From assembly GCF_017114825.1 (NCBI RefSeq), contig NZ_JADEVO010000040.1, positions 1 to 47,328 of the forward strand: 47,328 nt of DNA. Direction: 5' to 3'. The notes below the pieces were generated by a model. The model was not told where the DNA came from, ran no database searches, and worked only from the letters and a program-made list of their open reading frames with translations. Position numbers and translations under genes: made by a program. The DNA comes from Pseudomonas gregormendelii (GTDB lineage: Bacteria; Pseudomonadota; Gammaproteobacteria; Pseudomonadales; Pseudomonadaceae). Below are positions 41,562 to 47,328 of this stretch, one piece after another (position 1 is the first letter of the stretch; each line of letters begins with the position of its first letter).

Positions 41562-43481
41562 TCAGGCGTCCAGCTCGGCCCAACGCTCCACCATCACTTC
41601 CAGTTCCGCCTGCAACTGTTCCAGCTGAGCAATCACCGCTGCGGTTTCCGCCGCAGGACGCTGGTAGAACGCGCTGTTGGCCATTTGCGCTTCAACCGCG
41701 GCGATCTGCTGCTCCATGGCTTCGATCTGGCCCGGCAAGGCTTCCAGCTCGCGCTGCAGCTTGTAGCTGAGTTTCTTCTTCGCCACTGGCGCTTCAACCG
41801 CAGCAGCCACAGGCGCCGCCTCGGCAGTCACCACCGCCGACGTCAGGTCGGCTTTACCCGATTTGCTCTCGGTCACGCCCAGCAGGCGCGGCGAGCCACC
41901 CTGGCGCAGCCAGTCCTGATAACCACCGACGTATTCGCGAACCTTGCCTTCACCTTCGAAGACCAGGGTGCTGGTCACCACGTTGTCGAGGAATGCCCGG
42001 TCGTGACTGACCATCAGCACGGTGCCATTGAAGGTCAGCAGGACCTCTTCCAGCAGCTCGAGGGTTTCCACGTCGAGGTCGTTGGTCGGTTCGTCGAGCA
42101 CCAGCAGGTTGGCCGGTTTGCTGAACAATTTGGCCAGCAACAGACGCGCACGCTCACCACCCGACAGCGCCTTGACCGGCGTGCGGGCACGCTGCGGGCT
42201 GAACAGGAAGTCGCCCAGGTAGCTCAGCACGTGGCGGCTCTGGCCGTCGATGTCGATAAAGTCGCGGCCTTCGGCCACGTTGTCGATCACGGTCTTTTCC
42301 AGGTCCAGCTGATGACGCAACTGGTCGAAGTAGGCCACGTCGATGCGCGTGCCCTCCTCCACGGTGCCGCTGGTAGGCTGCAGGCCGTTGAGCATCAATT
42401 TGAGCAGCGTGGTCTTGCCGGTACCGTTGGCGCCAAGCAGGCCGATACGGTCGCCGCGCGCCAGGACCATCGAAAAATCCTTGATCAGGAACGGGCCGTC
42501 CGGATGCGCGAAGCTCACGTTCTCGAGGACCATCACCTGCTTGCCGGACTTGTCGGCAGTGTCCAGCTGAATGTTGGCCTTGCCGGTGCGCTCACGACGC
42601 TCGCTACGCTCGACGCGCAATGCTTTCAATGCGCGAACACGGCCTTCGTTACGGGTACGACGGGCCTTGATGCCCTGGCGGATCCAGACTTCTTCCTGGG
42701 CCAGCTTCTTGTCGAACAGCGCGTTGGCGGTTTCTTCAGCGGCCAGCGACGCTTCCTTGTGCACCAGGAAGCTGGCGTAGTCGCCGTTCCAGTCGATCAG
42801 GCCGCCGCGATCCAGTTCCAGGATGCGGGTCGCCAGGTTCTGAAGGAAAGAACGGTCGTGCGTGATGAACAGCACGGCGCCCTGGAAATCCTTCAGCGCT
42901 TCTTCAAGCCAGGCGATGGCACCGATGTCCAGGTGGTTGGTCGGTTCGTCGAGCAGCAGCAGGTCCGGCTCGGAAACCAGGGCCTGGGCCAGCAGCACGC
43001 GACGACGCCAGCCGCCGGACAACTGGGACAGGGTCTTGTCGGCCGGCAGTTGCAGGCGGCTCAGGGTGCTGTCTACCAATTGCTGCAAGCGCCAGCCGTC
43101 ACGAGCTTCGAGGTCTTGCTGGACGTGCATCAGCTTGTCCAGGTCGGCGTCGGTGACGATGTTCTGGCTCAGGTGGTGATACTGCGCGAGCAGCTCACCA
43201 ACGCCGTCCAGGCCTTCAGCCACCACGTCGAACACGGTCCGCTCGTCGGCTACCGGCAATTCTTGCGGCAATTCGCCAATCTTGAGGCCGGGGGCACGCC
43301 AAACGGAGCCGTCATCCGGCTTCTGGTCGCCCTTGACGAGCTTCATCATGCTGGACTTGCCAGTGCCGTTGCGGCCGATGATGCACACCCGCTCTCCACG
43401 GGCGATCTGCCAGGACACCTTGTCCAACAACGGCGTAGAGCCGAAAGCAAGGGACACATCGCTGAATTTGAGCAGGGTCAT
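41562..43481 (-). CDS. uup: ABC-F family ATPase Uup
   Basis: This 639-residue cytosolic ABC-F protein has two ATPase domains: Walker A GRNGTGKSS and GANGTGKTT, signatures LSGGWRRR and LSGGERARL, Walker B LLLLDEPTNHLD and LLVLDEPTNDLD. They are joined by a linker (EEVWIRQGIKARRTRNEGRVRALKALR). A C-terminal coiled-coil domain (about 560-639) is typical of Uup; the family is linked to ribosome function and, in E. coli, to transposon precise excision and branched DNA binding. The ATG at 43479-43481 (MTLLKFSDV) has GGAG six bases upstream; the extra 40 codons to 43601 are not credible. Confidence 0.95.
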   Translation of the reverse strand: MTLLKFSDVSLAFGSTPLLDKVSWQIARGERVCIIGRNGTGKSSMMKLVKGDQKPDDGSVWRAPGLKIGELPQELPVADERTVFDVVAEGLDGVGELLAQYHHLSQNIVTDADLDKLMHVQQDLEARDGWRLQQLVDSTLSRLQLPADKTLSQLSGGWRRRVLLAQALVSEPDLLLLDEPTNHLDIGAIAWLEEALKDFQGAVLFITHDRSFLQNLATRILELDRGGLIDWNGDYASFLVHKEASLAAEETANALFDKKLAQEEVWIRQGIKARRTRNEGRVRALKALRVERSERRERTGKANIQLDTADKSGKQVMVLENVSFAHPDGPFLIKDFSMVLARGDRIGLLGANGTGKTTLLKLMLNGLQPTSGTVEEGTRIDVAYFDQLRHQLDLEKTVIDNVAEGRDFIDIDGQSRHVLSYLGDFLFSPQRARTPVKALSGGERARLLLAKLFSKPANLLVLDEPTNDLDVETLELLEEVLLTFNGTVLMVSHDRAFLDNVVTSTLVFEGEGKVREYVGGYQDWLRQGGSPRLLGVTESKSGKADLTSAVVTAEAAPVAAAVEAPVAKKKLSYKLQRELEALPGQIEAMEQQIAAVEAQMANSAFYQRPAAETAAVIAQLEQLQAELEVMVERWAELDA

Positions 43482-43694
43482 GAGCTTCTCCAAAAACCGG
43501 GCGCGCATTCTACCTGACTTGAGGCTGCAAAAGGCCGGCAATTTCAATGTCGGGGCACTCTGCATGACAAATGTTGCGAACTGATGCCAAGAGGCCGGCA
43601 AAGCTTTCGCCGGTCGCTGGCAAAAGGCTAAGCTACAGATTATTCAGTGGGGGTCCTGCCCGCACTTGTCATGATTTCTCTGCCCGGATGTCTC

Positions 43695-45623
43695 ATGCGC
43701 AGTCGCCTTTTCAGTCTTTTTTCATGTTTGCTTCTTTCTGCCTCTGCCATCCAATCAGCCCAGGCGGTGGACCTGTCCACCCAGCGCCAATACTACGACG
43801 AAGCCAAGCGCGCGCTGGCCAAGGGCGATACCGGCCCTTATATGCGCTACAGCCAGGCCCTGGCCGATTATCCGCTGGAGCCTTACCTGGCGTATGACGA
43901 ACTGACCGCGCGCCTGAAAACCGCCAGCAATGCCGAAATAGAGAAATTCCTCGCCGAGCACGGTGACCTGCCCCAGGCCAACTGGATGAAACTGCGCTGG
44001 TTGCGCTGGCTGGCCGAACGCGGCGACTGGGCACCCTTCGTCAAGTATTACGACCCCAAGCTCAACTTCACCGAGCTGGATTGCCTGAACGCGCAATACC
44101 AGATCGGTCACAACCAGAAATCCGAAGGCTACGCCAACGCCAACAAGCTGTGGCTCACCGGTAAATCCCTGCCTGCCGCCTGCGACGGCTTGTTCGGGGT
44201 GTGGGCCGCCGATGGTCAACTGACTGAACAGAAACGCTGGGAGCGCACCAAGCTCGCGGCCCAGGCGCGCAACTATCCGCTGGCCAACAGCCTGGTCAAC
44301 GGCCTCACCACCCTCGCCCCCCGCGGCCGCTTGCTGGTGGATGTAGCGCAGAAGCCCGAGCTGCTCAACCAGCCGTCACGTTTCACCCCGGCCGATGAGC
44401 CGATGTCCGACGTCGTCAGCCTTGGCCTGCGCCGCCTGGCGCGCCAGGACCCGGACAAGGCCATGGCCCTGCTCGACGGCTATGCCAGCAGCATGCATTT
44501 TTCCCGCGATGAAAAAGTTGCCATTGCCCGGGAAATCGGCCTGACCCTCGCCCGCCGGTTTGACGCCCGGGCGCTGGAGGTGATGACCAAGTACGACCCT
44601 GAGCTGCGCGACAACACCGTTTCCGAATGGCGCCTGCGCCTGTTGCTGCGCCTGGCGCGTTGGGATGATGCCTATCAGCTGACTCGCCGCCTGCCCCAGG
44701 ACCTGGCGACCACCAACCGGTGGCGCTATTGGCAGGCCCGCAGCCTGGAACTGGCCCAACCGCAGAACCCGGAAGCGCAGACGCTGTACAAGGGCCTGGC
44801 CCGCGAGCGTGACTTCTATGGCTTCCTGGCCGCCGATCGTTCGCAATCGCCCTACTCGCTGAACAACAAGCCGCTGGTGTTGAGCCAGGCGCTGATCAAC
44901 ACTGTGCGCAATACACCGGGCATTCGCCGCGCGCTGGAGTTTCATGCTCGCGGGCAGATCGTCGACGGTCGCCGCGAGTGGTATCACGTCAGCCGCCACT
45001 TCAACCGCGATGAAATGGTCGCCCAGGCCAAACTGGCCTATGACCTGAAATGGTATTTCCCGGCGATCCGCACCATCAGCCAGGCGCAGTACTGGGACGA
45101 CCTCGATATCCGCTTCCCGATGGCCCACCGCGAAACCCTGGTGCGTGAAGCCAAGGTCCGCGGCCTGCATTCGAGCTGGGTCTTCGCCATTACCCGCCAG
45201 GAAAGCGCCTTCATGGACGACGCCCGCTCCGGCGTCGGCGCCAGCGGCCTGATGCAGCTGATGCCAGCCACCGCCAAGGAAACTGCACGCAAGTTCAGCA
45301 TTCCCCTGGCTTCGCCTCAGCAAGTGCTCAACCCGGACACGAACATCCAACTCGGCGCCGCCTACCTGAGCCAGGTCCACGCCCAGTTCAACGGCAACCG
45401 CGTCCTCGCCTCCGCCGCCTACAACGCCGGCCCGGGCCGCGTACGCCAGTGGCTGCGCGGTGCCGATCACCTGAGTTTCGACGTGTGGGTGGAGAGCATT
45501 CCGTTCGATGAAACCCGGCAGTACGTGCAGAACGTGTTGTCGTATTCGGTGATCTACGGGCAGAAGCTCAATTCGCCGCAGCCGCTGGTGGATTGGCATG
45601 AGCGGTATTTTGATGATCAGTAA
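43695..45623 (+). CDS. slt: Soluble lytic murein transglycosylase Slt
   Basis: This 642-residue periplasmic enzyme cleaves peptidoglycan between MurNAc and GlcNAc with 1,6-anhydro product. It has a signal peptide (MRSRLFSLFSCLLLSASAIQSAQA), a long superhelical U and L domain of alpha repeats (about 30-460) and the C-terminal SLT domain with catalytic Glu near 502 (ITRQESAF), GLMQLMPATA and AYNAGPGRV. The ATG at 43695 gives the cleanest signal and the family's usual length; in-frame starts at 43671 and 43647 are possible. It is divergent from uup. It makes anhydro-muropeptides that nagZ in this window would recycle. Confidence 0.96.
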   Translation: MRSRLFSLFSCLLLSASAIQSAQAVDLSTQRQYYDEAKRALAKGDTGPYMRYSQALADYPLEPYLAYDELTARLKTASNAEIEKFLAEHGDLPQANWMKLRWLRWLAERGDWAPFVKYYDPKLNFTELDCLNAQYQIGHNQKSEGYANANKLWLTGKSLPAACDGLFGVWAADGQLTEQKRWERTKLAAQARNYPLANSLVNGLTTLAPRGRLLVDVAQKPELLNQPSRFTPADEPMSDVVSLGLRRLARQDPDKAMALLDGYASSMHFSRDEKVAIAREIGLTLARRFDARALEVMTKYDPELRDNTVSEWRLRLLLRLARWDDAYQLTRRLPQDLATTNRWRYWQARSLELAQPQNPEAQTLYKGLARERDFYGFLAADRSQSPYSLNNKPLVLSQALINTVRNTPGIRRALEFHARGQIVDGRREWYHVSRHFNRDEMVAQAKLAYDLKWYFPAIRTISQAQYWDDLDIRFPMAHRETLVREAKVRGLHSSWVFAITRQESAFMDDARSGVGASGLMQLMPATAKETARKFSIPLASPQQVLNPDTNIQLGAAYLSQVHAQFNGNRVLASAAYNAGPGRVRQWLRGADHLSFDVWVESIPFDETRQYVQNVLSYSVIYGQKLNSPQPLVDWHERYFDDQ

Positions 45624-45633
45624 GATACGGTGA

Positions 45634-45703
45634 AGCAAGATCAAAAGATCGCAGCGGTGCCCCCGTAGGAGCTGCCGAAGGCTGCGATCTTTTGACTTTT
45701 GCT
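45634..45703. repeat. Inverted REP pair next to the RAYT gene
   Basis: agcaagatcaaaagatcgcagc (45634-45655) faces gctgcgatcttttgacttttgct (45681-45703), with the cgtaggagctgccgaag core between. It is the same REP family as the arrays at 3910-4116 and 41349-41500. Confidence 0.93.
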
Positions 45704-45711
45704 TCTGATCT

Positions 45712-46170
45712 TCAAACCCAAATCGCATCCCACAACGGATAATCACCAACCCGCCGAACCAACCCCGCCCGCAACGGATTCATGACGATGTACCTCGCCG
45801 CCCCCTTGATATCTTCATCGCGTCGCAACGCGCGGTCGTAATACCCCCTCTGCCACACTCGCCCCTGATCTCCACGCAGCAGATTGATCGAACGGCTGCT
45901 CCTGGACTTGATGCGACACATCAATTCCGCGAGCGTCCCGTGCTTAAGCTCAATCAGCCAATGCAGATGATCCGGCATCACAACACATGCCATGGAACTG
46001 ATCGCCGCCCCCTCATCGGCGCAGCGCAATTGATCCACCAACAGGCGGCCCAAGCGCCAGTCAGCAAACACCGGCTGGCGCTGATGAGTGACTGCTGTCA
46101 GCAGATAAATACGACCCTGCTCAGAAAATCTGGACGTACGCAGGCGACATCCGTTTGCGGCGATGGGCAT
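45712..46170 (-). CDS. REP-associated tyrosine transposase (RAYT, Y1/HUH family)
   Basis: This 152-residue single-strand transposase has the HUH motif as His68-Leu-His70 (VVMPDHLHWL) and the nucleophile Tyr127 in ARYIVMNPLRAGL, followed by VGDYPLWDAIW, the common RAYT ending. RAYTs cut and join REP hairpins in single-stranded form and are thought to have spread REPs; they are single-copy, vertically kept genes. The ATG at 46168-46170 has GGGAGGG seven bases upstream. A REP pair lies immediately downstream and a 12-bp tandem repeat upstream, and the same REP type fills other gaps in the window. All key residues seem intact, so the protein is probably active. Confidence 0.92.
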   Translation of the reverse strand: MPIAANGCRLRTSRFSEQGRIYLLTAVTHQRQPVFADWRLGRLLVDQLRCADEGAAISSMACVVMPDHLHWLIELKHGTLAELMCRIKSRSSRSINLLRGDQGRVWQRGYYDRALRRDEDIKGAARYIVMNPLRAGLVRRVGDYPLWDAIWV

Positions 46171-46273
46171 TCCGTTGCCCTCCCTGAAACATGCAGATTA
46201 CTCAAGGTTAGCCCAGCGATTTAAAGCCGCTGATTTGCGCGATTTCTGCATATTTCCGAGTGCCGATCCCTGG

Positions 46274-46314
46274 TCGGTTACTTAGTCGGTTACTTAGTCG
46301 GTTACTTAGTCGGT
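46274..46314. repeat. 12-bp tandem repeat (tcggttacttag x 3.4)
   Basis: Three exact copies (46274-46285, 46286-46297, 46298-46309) and five bases of a fourth. It lies between the start of the RAYT gene and the end of the ABC exporter gene and has no similarity to the REPs. Confidence 0.97.
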
Positions 46315-46338
46315 ATTGGGACAGCCAGTGCCACTCAT

Positions 46339-47328
<990 letters not shown>

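Overview
The window is chromosomal DNA of a fluorescent Pseudomonas (most likely the P. fluorescens group). Three things point there. The gene blocks match the P. aeruginosa order queF-copI-copRS, lolCDE-pilZ-gdpd-sth-apbE and gap-mfd-csiV-mtnP-nagZ-psrA-lexA-sulA-topA-fadAB-uup-slt (compared from memory). The coding regions are GC-rich with long antisense shadow frames. The gaps carry Pseudomonas REP elements of the 'GATCAAAAGATCGCAGCC..GGCAGCTCCTAC' and 'CGCGGGCAAGCCCGCTCCCACAG' types. Most of the window is core genome.

Layout. 1-73: start of an IS3-type transposase cut by the left edge. 222-3902: queF, then a periplasmic cupredoxin divergent from the copper two-component pair copRS. 3903-4123: REP array with a 54-bp tandem repeat. 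4124-7373: lolCDE lipoprotein-release transporter. 7468-8786: PilZ protein and glycerophosphodiester phosphodiesterase. 8829-11434: transhydrogenase sth and ApbE. 11664-12962: citrate/tricarballylate-type MFS symporter. 12976-19023: a four-gene operon (HlyD-like adaptor, periplasmic six-hairpin-glycosidase-like protein, BcsA-like glycan synthase with PilZ domain, NodT-type outer-membrane factor). 19543-25396: gap divergent from mfd-csiV. 25408-28101: SNF2 helicase with a SWIM finger. 28244-30870: psrA and nagZ-mtnP. 31100-32195: lexA-sulA under two SOS boxes. 32290-36338: small conserved proteins and topA. 36438-39793: fadBA beta-oxidation operon. 39794-40325: long gap with an orphan forward terminator, probably a small RNA. 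40326-45623: a hypothetical, a universal stress protein, uup and slt. 45712-46170: a REP-associated tyrosine transposase (RAYT). 46339-end: an ABC exporter cut by the right edge.

The best candidate for an undescribed system is the 12976-19023 operon. Its synthase keeps the cellulose-synthase catalytic and gating motifs, but bcsB, bcsC and bcsZ are absent. Instead a HlyD adaptor and an RND-type outer-membrane factor are co-transcribed with it. I infer a tripartite exopolysaccharide synthesis/export machine, possibly with altered c-di-GMP control because the PilZ domain has His where the first Arg of RxxxR should be. Other points worth checking are the candidate small RNA at about 40100-40280, the double PsrA operator, and the RAYT/REP family with its hybrid repeats.

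Limits: no similarity search or folding program was run. Starts were chosen by Shine-Dalgarno sequence, signal peptide and overlap. Family names rest on motifs read by eye, and comparisons with other genomes are from memory.
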